DNA of 64,000 bases from Micromonospora musae (GCF_003626635.1 NZ_RAZT01000010.1:248001-312000), one strand, 5' to 3'. Counted from the stretch's first letter, positions 29,920-40,681 are shown. A program made the numbers and translations. The notes: generated by a model not told the origin, from the letters alone.

Positions 29920-31800
29920 ATGACGAGACCCACGCCAGAGACCCTCGCCCACTCCGCACGTAGAGCCCGCGCGGCCGCCTCGACGGCGACCGACGCCGAA
30001 CCCGTCGCCCGGGCCGCCGCCGGTCCGGCCGCTCCGGCGGTGCGGACACCCGCCCCGGCCGAGGTCTCCGGGGCCGGCTCGCTCGTGCGGTCGCTGGAGG
30101 CGCTCGGCGTCGACGTCGTCTTCGGTATTCCGGGCGGCGCGATCCTGCCGGCGTACGACCCGCTCTACGACTCCACGGTCCGGCACATCCTCGTCCGGCA
30201 CGAGCAGGGCGCGGGGCACGCGGCCACCGGCTACGCGCAGGCGACCGGGCGGGTCGGGGTCTGCATGGCCACCTCCGGCCCGGGCGCGACCAACCTGGTC
30301 ACCCCGATCGCCGACGCGTACATGGACTCGGTGCCGATGGTCGCCATCACCGGCCAGGTCGCCCGCCCGGCGATCGGTACGGACGCCTTCCAGGAGGCGG
30401 ACATCCAGGGCATCACCCTGCCGGTCACGAAGCACAACTTCCTGGTGCAGCACGCCGAGGAGATCCCGCAGGTGCTGGCCGAGGCGTTCCACCTGGCGAG
30501 CACCGGCCGGCCCGGCCCGGTGCTGGTCGACATCCCGAAGGACGTGTTGCAGGCCAGCACCACCTTCACCTGGCCACCGACGCTCGACCTGCCCGGCTAC
30601 CGGCCGACCCTGCACCCGCACGGCAAGCAGATCCGCGAGGCGGCCCGGCTGATGGCGAGCGCCCGCCGGCCGGTCTTCTACGTCGGCGGCGGGGTGCTCA
30701 AGGCCGGCGCCACCGACGGGCTGCGGCAGCTCGCCGAGCTGACCGGGATCCCGGTGGTGACCACGCTGATGGCGCTCGGCGCGTTCCCGGACTCGCACCG
30801 GCAGCACCTCGGCATGCCGGGCATGCACGGCACGGTCGCCGCGGTCTACGGGCTGCAGAAGGCCGACCTGATCGTGGCGCTCGGCGCCCGCTTCGACGAC
30901 CGGGTCACCGGTCGGGTGGAGTCGTTCGCCCCGGACGCCACAGTCGTGCACGCCGACATCGACCCGGCGGAGATCGGCAAGAACCGGCACGCGGACGTGC
31001 CGATCGTCGGCGACGCCCGGCACGTGATCGACGAGCTGATCGCCGCGGTCACCGCCGAACGGGCGGCCGGACACAGCACGGACCTCGACGACTGGTGGCA
31101 CCAGCTCGACGACCTGCGCGAGCGTTACCCGCTGGGGTACGAGGAGCCGGCCGACGGCACCCTCTCCCCGCAGTACGTGATCAAGCGGCTGGGCGAGATC
31201 GCCGGCTCGGACGCCATCTACGTGGCCGGCGTCGGTCAGCACCAGATGTGGGCCTCACAGTTCATCTCGTACGAGAAGCCGTACACCTGGTTGAACTCCG
31301 GCGGCCTCGGCACGATGGGTTACGCGGTGCCCGCCGCGATGGGCGCGAAGGTCGGCAAGCCGGACGTGGTGGTCTGGGCGATCGACGGCGACGGCTGCTT
31401 CCAGATGACCAACCAGGAGCTGGCGACCTGCGCTCTGGAAGGCATCCCGGTCAAGATCGCCGTGATCAACAACGGCAATCTCGGCATGGTCCGCCAGTGG
31501 CAGACGCTCTTCTACGGGGAGCGTTACTCGAACACCGACCTCGGCACCCACAAGCACCGCATCCCCGACTTCGTGAAGCTGGCCGAGGCGCTCGGCTGCG
31601 TCGGTCTGCGGTGCGAGACCGCCGAGGACGTCGACAAGACCATCGCGGCGGCCATGGAGATCAACGACGCGCCCGTGGTCATCGACTTCGTGGTCGGCAA
31701 GGACGCGATGGTGTGGCCGATGGTGCCCGCCGGCACCAGCAACGACGAGATCATGTTCGCCCGCGGCGTTCGCCCGGCGTTCGACGAGGATGACATCTGA
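29920..31800 (+). CDS. ilvB: Acetolactate synthase large (catalytic) subunit
   Basis: IlvB joins two pyruvates, or pyruvate and 2-oxobutyrate, using thiamine diphosphate and FAD, the first common step of branched-chain amino acid synthesis. The 626-residue protein has an Ala/Pro-rich extension of about 45 residues before the core start ([21 protein letters not shown]). Visible are the catalytic Glu in [18 protein letters not shown], the FAD region [17 protein letters not shown] and the thiamine motif [15 protein letters not shown]...[11 protein letters not shown]. It heads ilvB-ilvN-ilvC and is preceded by the attenuator above. Confidence 0.96.
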   Translation: MTRPTPETLAHSARRARAAASTATDAEPVARAAAGPAAPAVRTPAPAEVSGAGSLVRSLEALGVDVVFGIPGGAILPAYDPLYDSTVRHILVRHEQGAGHAATGYAQATGRVGVCMATSGPGATNLVTPIADAYMDSVPMVAITGQVARPAIGTDAFQEADIQGITLPVTKHNFLVQHAEEIPQVLAEAFHLASTGRPGPVLVDIPKDVLQASTTFTWPPTLDLPGYRPTLHPHGKQIREAARLMASARRPVFYVGGGVLKAGATDGLRQLAELTGIPVVTTLMALGAFPDSHRQHLGMPGMHGTVAAVYGLQKADLIVALGARFDDRVTGRVESFAPDATVVHADIDPAEIGKNRHADVPIVGDARHVIDELIAAVTAERAAGHSTDLDDWWHQLDDLRERYPLGYEEPADGTLSPQYVIKRLGEIAGSDAIYVAGVGQHQMWASQFISYEKPYTWLNSGGLGTMGYAVPAAMGAKVGKPDVVVWAIDGDGCFQMTNQELATCALEGIPVKIAVINNGNLGMVRQWQTLFYGERYSNTDLGTHKHRIPDFVKLAEALGCVGLRCETAEDVDKTIAAAMEINDAPVVIDFVVGKDAMVWPMVPAGTSNDEIMFARGVRPAFDEDDI

Positions 31801-31801
31801 G

Positions 31802-31831
31802 ATGAGTGAGCGAAGCGAGGTCACGGCATGA
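31802..31831 (+). other. MSER... mini-ORF coupling ilvB to ilvN
   Basis: A nine-codon ORF, MSERSEVTA, begins one base after the ilvB stop and ends in the ATGA that starts ilvN. GAGCGAAGCGAGG inside it can also serve as ribosome site for ilvN (GAGG, eight bases before ATG). It shares sequence and layout with the gatC-gatA linker. Confidence 0.6.
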
Positions 31832-32343
31832 CGATGCACACGCTGAGCGTGCTCGTGGAGAACAAGCCGGGTGTCCTGGCCCGGGTCTCCGGGCTCTTCT
31901 CCCGCCGCGGGTTCAACATCGACAGTCTGGCGGTCGGCGAGACCGAGAACCCGGACGTCTCCCGCATCACCATCGTGGTCAACGCGGAGTCGTCCCCGCT
32001 GGAGCAGGTCACCAAGCAGCTCAACAAGCTGGTCAACGTGCTCAAGATCGTTGAACTCGACCCGCAGGTCTCGGTCGCCCGGGAGCTGCTGCTGGTCAAG
32101 GTTCGGGCGGACCGGTCCAGCCGCAGCCAGGTGCTGGACACGGTAGGCCTCTTCCGGGCCCGGGTGGTCGACGTCGCGCCGGACACGTTGACCATCGAGG
32201 CCACCGGCACCCCGGACAAGCTGGACGCGTTGCTGCGCGACCTCGAGCCCTTCGGCATCAAGGAGATGGTCCAGTCGGGACTCGTGGCGATCGGGCGTGG
32301 TTCTCGTTCGATCACCGCCGGCCCCGCCCTGCGAGCCGCCTGA
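31828..32343 (+). CDS. ilvN: Acetolactate synthase small (regulatory) subunit
   Basis: IlvN activates IlvB and carries the valine feedback site. The 171-residue protein has an N-terminal ACT domain (HTLSVLVENKPGVLARVSGLFSRRGFNIDSLAVG) and a C-terminal half with EVRADRSSRSQVLDTV-like and DKLDALLRDLEPFGIKEMVQSGLVAI segments, the full long form. The ATG at 31828 overlaps the stop of the mini-ORF. Confidence 0.96.
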   Translation: MTMHTLSVLVENKPGVLARVSGLFSRRGFNIDSLAVGETENPDVSRITIVVNAESSPLEQVTKQLNKLVNVLKIVELDPQVSVARELLLVKVRADRSSRSQVLDTVGLFRARVVDVAPDTLTIEATGTPDKLDALLRDLEPFGIKEMVQSGLVAIGRGSRSITAGPALRAA

Positions 32344-33459
<1,116 letters not shown>

Positions 33460-33625
33460 GAGGGTGTTTGCGGAGGCCCGCCCGTAGCGAGCCGGGTGCC
33501 ATGCGGCGTCCGGCAAGGCGGAGGTTCGCCCGGATACCGGTGTTGTATCCGAGCGGACCGACAACGCCGCCGGGCGTCGCCTGGGGCCGGCGCTGTAGGG
33601 CATGGCCTTCGCAAACAACACCCTC
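33460..33625. mobile_element. MITE-like palindromic element A
   Basis: The 166-bp element begins GAGGGTGTTTGCGGAGGCC and ends with the inverted copy (left end lacks three bases). TGA flanks both sides (33457-33459, the ilvC stop, and 33626-33628), as expected for a target duplication. No coding capacity is seen. Its middle, read on the minus strand, shares blocks GGATACAACACCGG, CTCCGCCTTGCCGGA and CCGGCGGCGTTG with element B at 51181-51342. The middle folds into a 15-bp hairpin with loop AACACCG. Confidence 0.75.
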
Positions 33626-33674
33626 TGAAAGCCTTCTCCTCCGGCCGCCCGTCGGGTATGCCCCGGGCGGCCCA

Positions 33675-33724
33675 CCGACGGCCCCGACGTGGCGCTCTCC
33701 CCAGCGCCGCGCCGGGGCCGTCGG
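33675..33724. terminator. Long hairpin downstream of element A
   Basis: CCGACGGCCCCG and its exact complement are 12-bp arms enclosing a second hairpin (GGCGCT/AGCGCC). It may be the original ilvBNC terminator, pushed away by insertion of element A. The 393-bp gap 33626-34018 shows no gene. Confidence 0.6.
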
Positions 33725-33851
33725 CCATCGACGGACGGGACCGGCAGGTCTCGTCGCGAGGTGCCCCCACGATCGTCGGCGGTCGCCGATCGACCAGCTC
33801 ACCGGGTCGACGCCAGGTGAACGGGGGATTAGCGCGCTACGACAACTCCGT

Positions 33852-33865
33852 GTGAGGGCCCTCAC
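33852..33865. promoter_or_regulatory. 14-bp perfect palindrome upstream of serA
   Basis: GTGAGGGCCCTCAC is self-complementary and lies about 155 bp before serA. It could be an operator; no known regulator is assigned. Confidence 0.3.
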
Positions 33866-34018
33866 CTCGATGTCCGGGACACGTGGGGCAATGCGCCCCC
33901 TACCATCGCTCATAGGTGCGCGAAGCCGGCACCTGACGGCCATGATCCGGTTCGGCGCAGGGCGCAGTGCGGCGTCCGACGGCCCGGCCGACCGCTCTGA
34001 CTACAGCTACGAGGACCG

Positions 34019-35617
34019 ATGAATCCTGTCGTACTGATCGCCGAAGAACTCGCCCCCGCCGCCATCGAGGTACTCGCGCACGACTTCGACGTCCGTCACG
34101 TCGACGGCACCGACCGTGCCGCGCTGCTCTCCGCCCTCGCCGAGGCCGACGCCGTCATCGTGCGCAGCGCCACCCAGATCGACGCCGAGGCGATCGCCGC
34201 CGCCCCGCGGCTCAAGGTGGTCGCCCGCGCCGGCGTGGGTCTGGACAACGTGGAGGTGCCGGCCGCCACCGCGCGAGGCGTCATGGTCGTCAACGCGCCC
34301 ACCTCCAACATCGTCTCCGCCGCCGAGCAGGCCGTCGCACTGCTGCTCGCCGTCGCCCGCAACACCGCCAGCGCCAGCGCGGCGCTCAAGGCGGGGGAGT
34401 GGAAGCGGTCGAAGTACACCGGCGTCGAGATCCAGGGCAAGACGGTGGGCGTCGTCGGCCTCGGCCGCATCGGGGTGCTCTTCGCGTCTCGGATCGCGGC
34501 CTTCGGCACCCGGCTCATCGCGTACGACCCGTACATCCAGCCGGCCCGTGCCGCGCAGCTCGGCGTACGCCTGGTCGGCTTGGAGGAGCTGCTGCGGGAG
34601 AGCGACTTCATCTCCATCCACCTGCCGAAGACCCCCGAGACGGTCGGTCTGATCGGTGAGAAGGAGCTGGCCGTCGTCAAGCCGGGGGTACGCATCGTCA
34701 ACGCCGCGCGCGGTGGGCTCGTCGACGAGCAGGCCCTCGCCGACGCGATCGCCGAGGGGCGGGTCGCCGGCGCGGGCGTGGACGTCTACGCGAAGGAGCC
34801 GTGCACCTCGTCGCCGCTCTTCGCCTTCGACAACGTGGTGGCCACCCCGCACCTGGGCGCGTCGACCCACGAGGCGCAGGACAAGGCCGGCCTGGCCGTG
34901 GCGAAGAGCGTGAAGCTGGCGTTGCAGGGCGAGTTCGTGCCGGACGCGGTGAACGTGCAGGCGGGTGGCGTCGTCGCCGAGGACGTACGCCCGTTGCTGC
35001 CGCTGGCCGAGAAGCTCGGCCGGGCGTTCACCGCGGTCGCCGGTGGGATCGCCGCCAGCGTGACCGTCGAGGTGCGCGGCGAGATCGTCGAGCACGACGT
35101 CTCGGTGCTCAAGCTCGCCGCCACCAAGGGCCTGTTCAGCTCGGTGGTCGAGGAGCAGGTGACCTACGTCAACGCGCCGCACCTGGCCGCCGAGCGGGGC
35201 GTCGAGGTCACCCTGGCCGCCCAGGCCGAGACGGTCGAGCACCCGAACCTCGTCACCGTTCGCGGCGCCCTGCCCGACGGCCGTACGGTCAGCGTCTCCG
35301 GCACGGCGACCAGCGCCGGCACCCGCGACGTGCTCAAGCTGACCGAAGTGGACGGTTTCGACGTGGAGATCGGCGCGGAGGGCATCCTGGTCTTCCTCCG
35401 CTACGCCGACCGGCCCGGCGTGGTCGGCACCGTCGGCACCCTGCTCGGTGAGGCGGGCGTCAACATCGCCGCGATGCAGGTGGCGCGCCGCGAGGCCGGC
35501 GGTGAGACGCTGATGACGCTCACCGTCGACCAGGCCCTCGGCGCCGATCTGCTCACCTCGGCCGCCGACTCGATCGGCGCGACCGCGGCGAGCGCCGCTG
35601 ACCTGCGCGACGAGTGA
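34019..35617 (+). CDS. serA: D-3-phosphoglycerate dehydrogenase
   Basis: SerA oxidises 3-phosphoglycerate, the first step of serine synthesis. The 532-residue length marks the long form with an ASB domain and a C-terminal ACT domain. Visible are VGLGRIGVLFASRIAAFG (NAD site), NAARGGLVDEQALADAI (Arg), VDVYAKEPC (Glu), VVATPHLGASTHEAQ (His) and the ACT segment LRYADRPGVVGTVGTLLGEAGVNIAAMQ. Serine probably inhibits it through the ACT/ASB region. The first codons start at ATG 34019 with GAGGA before it. Confidence 0.96.
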   Translation: MNPVVLIAEELAPAAIEVLAHDFDVRHVDGTDRAALLSALAEADAVIVRSATQIDAEAIAAAPRLKVVARAGVGLDNVEVPAATARGVMVVNAPTSNIVSAAEQAVALLLAVARNTASASAALKAGEWKRSKYTGVEIQGKTVGVVGLGRIGVLFASRIAAFGTRLIAYDPYIQPARAAQLGVRLVGLEELLRESDFISIHLPKTPETVGLIGEKELAVVKPGVRIVNAARGGLVDEQALADAIAEGRVAGAGVDVYAKEPCTSSPLFAFDNVVATPHLGASTHEAQDKAGLAVAKSVKLALQGEFVPDAVNVQAGGVVAEDVRPLLPLAEKLGRAFTAVAGGIAASVTVEVRGEIVEHDVSVLKLAATKGLFSSVVEEQVTYVNAPHLAAERGVEVTLAAQAETVEHPNLVTVRGALPDGRTVSVSGTATSAGTRDVLKLTEVDGFDVEIGAEGILVFLRYADRPGVVGTVGTLLGEAGVNIAAMQVARREAGGETLMTLTVDQALGADLLTSAADSIGATAASAADLRDE

Positions 35618-35624
35618 CCTGAAC

Positions 35625-35674
35625 GCAGCACGACGGGGGGCCCGGCGGATCCGCCGGGCCCCCCGTCGTGCTGC
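35625..35674. terminator. 25-bp-arm perfect palindrome after serA
   Basis: A 50-bp perfect palindrome centred on GGATCC lies between serA and the leftward gene at 35696, so it can stop transcription from both sides. Confidence 0.85.
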
Positions 35675-35695
35675 AGCGGTAGCCGGTGCCGGGGC

Positions 35696-36073
35696 TCAGT
35701 GAGGTACGCGGGCCGGCGGCGGGTAGACCGAGCCGTCCTGCGCGTCGAAGAGCATGAGCCGGTGCTCACCGGCGAGCCGCTCGATGTCGAGCAGCACCTG
35801 GTCCTCGCAGGCGGGGTTCAGGTTCATCTCGATGTGGTCGGCGGCCGCGTGCAGCGGCGCGACCTCCCACGGGGTGCCCTGCGCCGCCGGACGATCCGGG
35901 TAGCTGGCGGTGATCGCACGGTAGAAGGCGACCAGTCGGTGATCCGGCTGGCGCTTGGCGTGTTCTCCCTGCCGGCACCGCTGCACCGCTGCTCGTACGT
36001 CCTCGGGCGTCGCCCCGTCCATCAGGGCCCACACGCTCAGATCGAAACTCACGGCGCACAGAGTGCCATTCAA
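35696..36073 (-). CDS. Conserved hypothetical protein, 125 residues
   Basis: Not recognised. The protein reads as a folded soluble domain (VSFDLSVWALMDGATPEDVRAAVQRC, then HAAADHIEMNLNPACEDQVLLDIERLAGEHRLMLFDAQDGSVYPP) with strong codon bias, so it is probably real. The ATG at 36073 or the GTG seven codons later (36052) may be the start; neither has a good ribosome site. It stands alone between serA and apbE. The 294-bp gap upstream (36074-36367) contains a direct repeat TTGCGTCGA near 36158 and the apbE terminator. Confidence 0.65.
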   Translation of the reverse strand: MNGTLCAVSFDLSVWALMDGATPEDVRAAVQRCRQGEHAKRQPDHRLVAFYRAITASYPDRPAAQGTPWEVAPLHAAADHIEMNLNPACEDQVLLDIERLAGEHRLMLFDAQDGSVYPPPARVPH

Positions 36074-36305
36074 CGTTCACCATGTCGAAACTGCCCCGCC
36101 GCAGGCCAGCCGTCTGGTTCCCGTCATCCCGCCGGGACGGTCCGCTGTGGAGACTCTTGCGTCGAGTTGCGTCGATTCGCTAGCGTACCGGTGCGGTCAC
36201 CGGCCGGGCACCGCGACGTCGACCCGTCTTCGGGTGGCGCGGTCGACCCCGGCCCGACCGGCCCGCACCCCTCGAATGCGCGAGCCACGCGCACTCGTCG
36301 CTGAC

Positions 36306-36341
36306 CGGCCCCCACGGTCGTTGCCGCGGGCGTGGGGGCCG
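36306..36341. terminator. Hairpin downstream of apbE
   Basis: CGGCCCCCACG and its exact complement form an 11-bp stem with a 14-nt loop, about 27 bp beyond the apbE stop on the minus strand. Confidence 0.6.
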
Positions 36342-36367
36342 ATCGCCGACCCGCGTATCGCAGATCC

Positions 36368-37213
36368 TCAACGACGGTCGGCGAAGAGCGCCCGGTAGTC
36401 CGAGGCCTCCTTGAACCAGGCCAGCCCCGCCGGGCCGGCCGCGTAGAGCGCCGTGGCGTACGCGTCGGCGACCGTCAGGTCCGGGCCCACCACCGTCGCG
36501 GCGAGCAGTTGTTCGGCCGGCTGCCCGGTGTGCGGGTCGACGACGTGTCCCTGCCGGCCGCTCACCCCGGAGGTGCCGACCGCGCCCGCGGTCATCTCCA
36601 GCACCAGCGGCTGACGATCGTGCTCGACCGGGTGGTGCACGGCGATCCGCCAGGGCCCACCGTGCGGGGCGTGTCCGCGTACGACCAGGTCGGCGCCGCA
36701 GACCACGGCGTAGTCGTGGACCCCGTTGGCGCGTAGCCGGGCGGCCGCGCGCTCCACCGCCCAGCCGCCGAGCAGGCCGCCCGGGTCGAAGCCGCCGGGG
36801 ACCGCCCAGGCGTCGAACCAGCCGTCGGTCGCCGCGCGCATGGCGGCGCAGCGATCCACGAGGTCGGCGAGGGGCGGGTAGGACTCGGCGCCGATCTCGC
36901 CCCGACGCAGCCGGGAGACGAGGCTGTCCGGCCGGGTCGGGCCGTAGGTGAGGTCGATCGCACGCAGTTCGGCCACCGCGTCCCGCAGTGCCTCGCCGAC
37001 GGCCCGGCGGCCCAGCCAGGTCGGCGCGTTGAGCAGCAGCGTGTACTCGGCGGTGGTCGTCCGGACGGTGTGCTGTACCGCGATCAGGTCGGGCCGGACC
37101 GAGGGGGAGCGGTCGACGCGGCGGGCGGGGCTCCCGAGCCGCAGGTCGGGTCGGCGGTGCCGGAAGGCAGCCGGGTCGGGCCAGCGGGTCCGTGGCTGCT
37201 CGTCGATGCGCAT
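36368..37213 (-). CDS. FAD:protein FMN transferase (ApbE family)
   Basis: ApbE proteins attach FMN to a threonine of flavoproteins, using FAD, usually outside the membrane. The 281-residue protein shows FDPGGLLGGWAVERAAARL, the equivalent of the conserved glycine-rich FAD site, and GHVVDPHTGQPAEQLLAATVVGPDLTVADAYATALYAAG with the metal-binding region. No signal peptide or lipobox is seen in the N-terminus, which is unusual for ApbE. The ATG at 37213 is preferred over an upstream start at 37282. Target flavoprotein is not nearby. Confidence 0.85.
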   Translation of the reverse strand: MRIDEQPRTRWPDPAAFRHRRPDLRLGSPARRVDRSPSVRPDLIAVQHTVRTTTAEYTLLLNAPTWLGRRAVGEALRDAVAELRAIDLTYGPTRPDSLVSRLRRGEIGAESYPPLADLVDRCAAMRAATDGWFDAWAVPGGFDPGGLLGGWAVERAAARLRANGVHDYAVVCGADLVVRGHAPHGGPWRIAVHHPVEHDRQPLVLEMTAGAVGTSGVSGRQGHVVDPHTGQPAEQLLAATVVGPDLTVADAYATALYAAGPAGLAWFKEASDYRALFADRR

Positions 37214-37435
37214 GGCGAATCGCCCCCTTGCGAGTGGTGGCAGCGACGGCGCGGCCACCGGCGCGGGCCCCCGTCGACCCACCCACGACCAGGCTAGGCA
37301 GCGAAGATGACTGCTTCATGAAACTCAGCTGGGAGGGTCCTGTGCATCGGCACGTCTCATGATATGGACTCCGCGTACCGGAAGGCGGGACGTCCGCGTA
37401 CCGTGGGCCGAAACGGCGAGCAGAGGAGCGCAGGC

Positions 37436-38467
37436 GTGGCACGGATCGCGGTGGTGGCCGGGGACGGAATCGGTCCCGAGGTGGTCGCGCAGGCCCGCAA
37501 GGTCCTCGACGCGGTGCTCCCCGGCGTGCAGGCCACCGAGTACGACCTCGGCGCGGCTCGCTGGCACCGGACCGCAGAGGTGCTGCCGGACTCGGTCCTG
37601 ACCGAGCTGGCACAGCACGACGCGATTCTGCTCGGCGCGGTCGGCGACCCGACCGTGCCCCCCGGGGTGCTGGAACGTGGCCTGCTGCTCAAGCTCCGGT
37701 TCGCCTTCGACCAGTACGTCAACCTCCGGCCGTCCCGGCTCTGGCCCGGAGTGCCCGGCCCGCTCGCCACCGTGAAGCCCGGCGAGGTCGACCTGGTCGT
37801 GGTGCGGGAGGGCACCGAGGGGCTCTACGCCGGGGCCGGCGGGACGCTGCACCGCGACACCCCCGCCGAGGTCGCCACCGAGGAGAGCCTCAACACCCGG
37901 CACGGGGTGGAGCGGGTGATCCGCGACGCGTTCGCCCGCGCCGGCCGTCGGGAACGCCGCAAGGTCACCCTGGTGCACAAGACCAACGTGCTCACCCACG
38001 CCGGCTCGCTCTGGTCGCGCACCTTCGAGGCGGTCGCCGCCGAGCACCCCGACGTCAGCACCGAGTACCAGCACGTCGACGCCGCCGCGATGTTCCTGGT
38101 CACCCAGCCGCAGCGCTACGACGTGGTGGTCACCGACAACCTCTTCGGCGACATCCTCACCGACATCGCCGCCGCCGTGACGGGCGGCATCGGGCTGGCG
38201 GCCAGCGGCTGCATCAACCCGGAGGGGACGTACCCCTCGATGTTCGAGCCGGTGCACGGCTCCGCGCCGGACATCGCCGGCCAGGGCGTGGCCGATCCGG
38301 TCGCCGCCGTGCTCTCCGCCGCCCTCCTGCTCGACCAGCTCGGGCACGCCGACGCCGCGACCCGGGTCAGCGCCGCCGTCGCCACCGAACTGGCCAACCG
38401 AGCGCCGGGCGTACCCGTACGCACCGCCGAGGTGGGCGACCGGCTCGCGGCCCTCGCGGCGGGCTGA
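37436..38467 (+). CDS. leuB: 3-isopropylmalate dehydrogenase
   Basis: LeuB oxidises 3-isopropylmalate in leucine synthesis and methylmalate in the citramalate route. The 343-residue protein shows [14 protein letters not shown], the Arg-rich [10 protein letters not shown], the KTNVLTHAG lysine, [27 protein letters not shown] and [15 protein letters not shown]. The GTG at 37436 has AGGAG seven bases before it and gives the family start [13 protein letters not shown]; a longer frame from 37364 reads upstream repeats (TCCGCGTACC twice). Confidence 0.95.
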   Translation: MARIAVVAGDGIGPEVVAQARKVLDAVLPGVQATEYDLGAARWHRTAEVLPDSVLTELAQHDAILLGAVGDPTVPPGVLERGLLLKLRFAFDQYVNLRPSRLWPGVPGPLATVKPGEVDLVVVREGTEGLYAGAGGTLHRDTPAEVATEESLNTRHGVERVIRDAFARAGRRERRKVTLVHKTNVLTHAGSLWSRTFEAVAAEHPDVSTEYQHVDAAAMFLVTQPQRYDVVVTDNLFGDILTDIAAAVTGGIGLAASGCINPEGTYPSMFEPVHGSAPDIAGQGVADPVAAVLSAALLLDQLGHADAATRVSAAVATELANRAPGVPVRTAEVGDRLAALAAG

Positions 38468-38653
38468 ACCGGCGGGTGGTGGCGACCGGCCGAGCGCGGA
38501 CTCGGCCGGCAGGCTAACGGCGGCCGTCAGCGGTGGTCCCGGTGCCGGTCGAACCGGCCGGGGCTGCCGAAGCGGAGCACGCTTGCGACGCCTGCACCGG
38601 GCCCCGGTACCGTTCTTTCGGCGCAGCTCGGCGAGCCGGGCGGCGCTTTCCCC

Positions 38654-38667
38654 TGAACGAACGTTCG
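38654..38667. promoter_or_regulatory. SOS-box-like palindrome upstream of ilvE
   Basis: TGAACGAACGTTCG contains GAAC-N4-GTTC, the core of the actinobacterial LexA box (consensus TCGAACRNRYGTTCGA), with two changes at the ends. It lies about 75 bp before ilvE, an unexpected place for SOS control, and may instead serve another regulator. Confidence 0.3.
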
Positions 38668-38739
38668 GGGTAAGTTTCTGGGCACCACATCGTCGGCGTG
38701 CGGTCGCGCATGCCGTTGTCCGGTAGGGAGGTCAGCGCG

Positions 38740-39837
38740 ATGAGCGGTGGTGACAAGCTCGACTTCGAGACCCGTCCGAATCCCGCACCGGTATCCGCCG
38801 CGGATCGGGCCGCCATGCTGGCCAATCCCGGCTTCGGCCGGATCTTCACCGATCACATGGTGACCATCCGCTACGCCGACGGCAAGGGCTGGTACGACGC
38901 CCGGGTCGAGGCGCGCGCGCCGATCCCGATGGACCCGGCCGCCGCCGTCCTGCACTACGCGCAGGAGATCTTCGAAGGGATGAAGGCGTACCGCACCAGG
39001 GACGGTGGGGTGACCTTGTTCCGTCCGGAGGCGAACGCGGCCCGGTTCGCCGTCTCCGCGAAGCGGATGGCGATGCCGGTGCTGCCGCCGGAGACCTTCG
39101 TCGACTCGCTGCGGCGGCTCATCGAGATCGACCGGGACTGGATCCCGACCGACCCGGAGGGCAGCCTCTACCTGCGGCCGTTCATGTTCGCCAGCGAGGT
39201 CTTCCTCGGCGTCCGCCCGGCCACCGAGTACCTCTACGTGGCGATCGCCTCGCCCGTGGGGGCGTACTTCAGCGGCGGGGTGAAGCCCGTCTCGGTCTGG
39301 GCGACCCCGGACTACACCCGCGCCGCCCCGGGCGGCACCGGCGCCGCGAAGTGCGGCGGCAACTACGCCGCCTCGCTGGTCGCCCAGGCGGAGGCGATCG
39401 AGCACGGCTGTGACCAGGTGGTCTTCCTCGACGCGGTGGAGCGCCGCTACGTCGACGAGCTGGGCGGCATGAACGTCTTCTTCGTCTACGACGACGGGAG
39501 CGTGGTGACGCCGCCGCTGACCGGCGCGATCCTGCCCGGCATCATCCGGGAGTCGGTGCTCACGCTCGCCGCGCAGGCGGGGCACCGGGTGGAGGAGCGC
39601 CCGGTCAGCTTCGACGACTGGCAGGCGGACGCGACCAGCGGTCGGCTGCGGGAGGCCTTCGCCTGCGGCACCGCCGCCGTCGTCACCCCGATCGGCCAGG
39701 TGAAGTCCCCGGACGGCGAGTTCCTGATCGGTGGCGGTGAGCCGGGGCAGGTCACCATGGCGCTGCGTCAGCAGCTGGTCGACATCCAGCGCGGCGACGC
39801 CCCCGACCCGCACGGCTGGGTCACCCGGCTGCTCTGA
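38740..39837 (+). CDS. ilvE: Branched-chain amino acid aminotransferase
   Basis: IlvE moves the amino group from glutamate to the 2-oxo acids of leucine, isoleucine and valine with pyridoxal phosphate. The 365-residue protein fits the class IV long type: LHYAQEIFEGMKAYRT, the catalytic Lys in GAAKCGGNYAASLVAQ, VFLDAVERRYVDELGGMNVFFVYDDG and the C-terminal EAFACGTAAVVTPIGQV. The ATG at 38740 has AGGGAGGT seven bases before it. Confidence 0.96.
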   Translation: MSGGDKLDFETRPNPAPVSAADRAAMLANPGFGRIFTDHMVTIRYADGKGWYDARVEARAPIPMDPAAAVLHYAQEIFEGMKAYRTRDGGVTLFRPEANAARFAVSAKRMAMPVLPPETFVDSLRRLIEIDRDWIPTDPEGSLYLRPFMFASEVFLGVRPATEYLYVAIASPVGAYFSGGVKPVSVWATPDYTRAAPGGTGAAKCGGNYAASLVAQAEAIEHGCDQVVFLDAVERRYVDELGGMNVFFVYDDGSVVTPPLTGAILPGIIRESVLTLAAQAGHRVEERPVSFDDWQADATSGRLREAFACGTAAVVTPIGQVKSPDGEFLIGGGEPGQVTMALRQQLVDIQRGDAPDPHGWVTRLL

Positions 39838-39846
39838 GCGGAGCGG

Positions 39847-39879
39847 GCCCCTTCCCGACCGAGCCGGTCGAGAAGGGGC
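39847..39879. terminator. Hairpin between ilvE and the phosphatase gene
   Basis: GCCCCTTCCCGACC pairs with GGTCGAGAAGGGGC at 13 of 14 positions with a 5-nt loop, placed between convergent genes. Confidence 0.65.
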
Positions 39880-39931
39880 TCGCGCCAGACGTCGTACGCC
39901 ACCGCGCGGAATCCGCCGGCGCCGCCGCAGG

Positions 39932-40681
39932 TCACTCCAGCAGATGGTCGCGGAGTGCGGCGAGCTGGGCGTCGGTCACCCCGGCGTGCCGCAGGTAGCC
40001 CTCGACGGAGCCGTACCCCTCCCGCAGCTCGGCGAGGAAGAGCAGCATCGTGTCGGAGGGCGAGGCCAGGAACGGCGGCGGCAGCTCCTCGGCGGCCGGC
40101 GTCGTGGCGGCCAACCAGGCGCTGAACCGCTCCGACGCCGCGCTGCTCAGGGCGTAGTCCGCGGCGATCTCGTCGTCGGCGACACCGAGTACGGCCAGGG
40201 TCAGCGCGCAGACGATGCCGGTGCGGTCCTTGCCGGCCACGCAGTGCACCACGACCGGCCCGCTGGTGGCGTCGGAGATCAGCCCGAGCGCCTCGGCCAG
40301 CCCGGCCGTGCCGGTCTGCGCCAGGTCGGCGTAGCGGTCGGCGAGGTAGCGCGCCAGGCTCGTGCCCGACTCGTACGGCACCTGCCCCCACTCCGCGTGC
40401 TCCGGGTGGATGTGCCGGTAGGTGAGGCCCGGCCAGTCCGGCACCCGGCCGTCGCGCTCCACCTCGTGCGAGCGGCGCAGGTCGATGACCGTCCGGATGC
40501 CGAGGGCGGTGAACGCGTCCCGGTCGTCCTCGTTCAGCCGGTGCAGGGAGTCGGAGCGGTAGAGCCGGCCCCGGCGTACGGTGCGTCCGTCGTGACCGGC
40601 GTAGCCGCCGGCGTCGCGGAAGTTGAAGATCGTGCCGAAGGGGATGTGTCGATCGACCTCGGTGGCGTCCACGCCTGACAC
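39932..40681 (-). CDS. PtpB-like protein tyrosine/lipid phosphatase
   Basis: The 249-residue protein matches the PtpB/DSP-type family. HCVAGKDRTG gives the CX5R active site (Cys147, Arg153), and NFRDAGGYAGHDGRTVRRGRLYRSDSL is the usual N-terminal motif. IDLRRSHEVERDG follows. Family members act on phosphotyrosine or phosphoinositides; the substrate here is unknown. The start is a GTG at 40681. It stands between ilvE and the PRC-barrel gene. Confidence 0.9.
   Translation of the reverse strand: MSGVDATEVDRHIPFGTIFNFRDAGGYAGHDGRTVRRGRLYRSDSLHRLNEDDRDAFTALGIRTVIDLRRSHEVERDGRVPDWPGLTYRHIHPEHAEWGQVPYESGTSLARYLADRYADLAQTGTAGLAEALGLISDATSGPVVVHCVAGKDRTGIVCALTLAVLGVADDEIAADYALSSAASERFSAWLAATTPAAEELPPPFLASPSDTMLLFLAELREGYGSVEGYLRHAGVTDAQLAALRDHLLE

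Noticed and set aside
33852-33865. Palindrome GTGAGGGCCCTCAC as a separate finding
   Set aside because: It is perfect but short for such GC content and stands alone; kept only as a low-confidence feature.
37318-37362. Possible leader peptide [14 protein letters not shown] before leuB
   Set aside because: It has only one Leu and one Val scattered among other residues, and no hairpin pair or terminator lies between it and leuB.
37371-37402. Twice-repeated TCCGCGTACC before leuB
   Set aside because: The two copies are too short and GC-rich to separate from chance; no dyad or promoter fits them.
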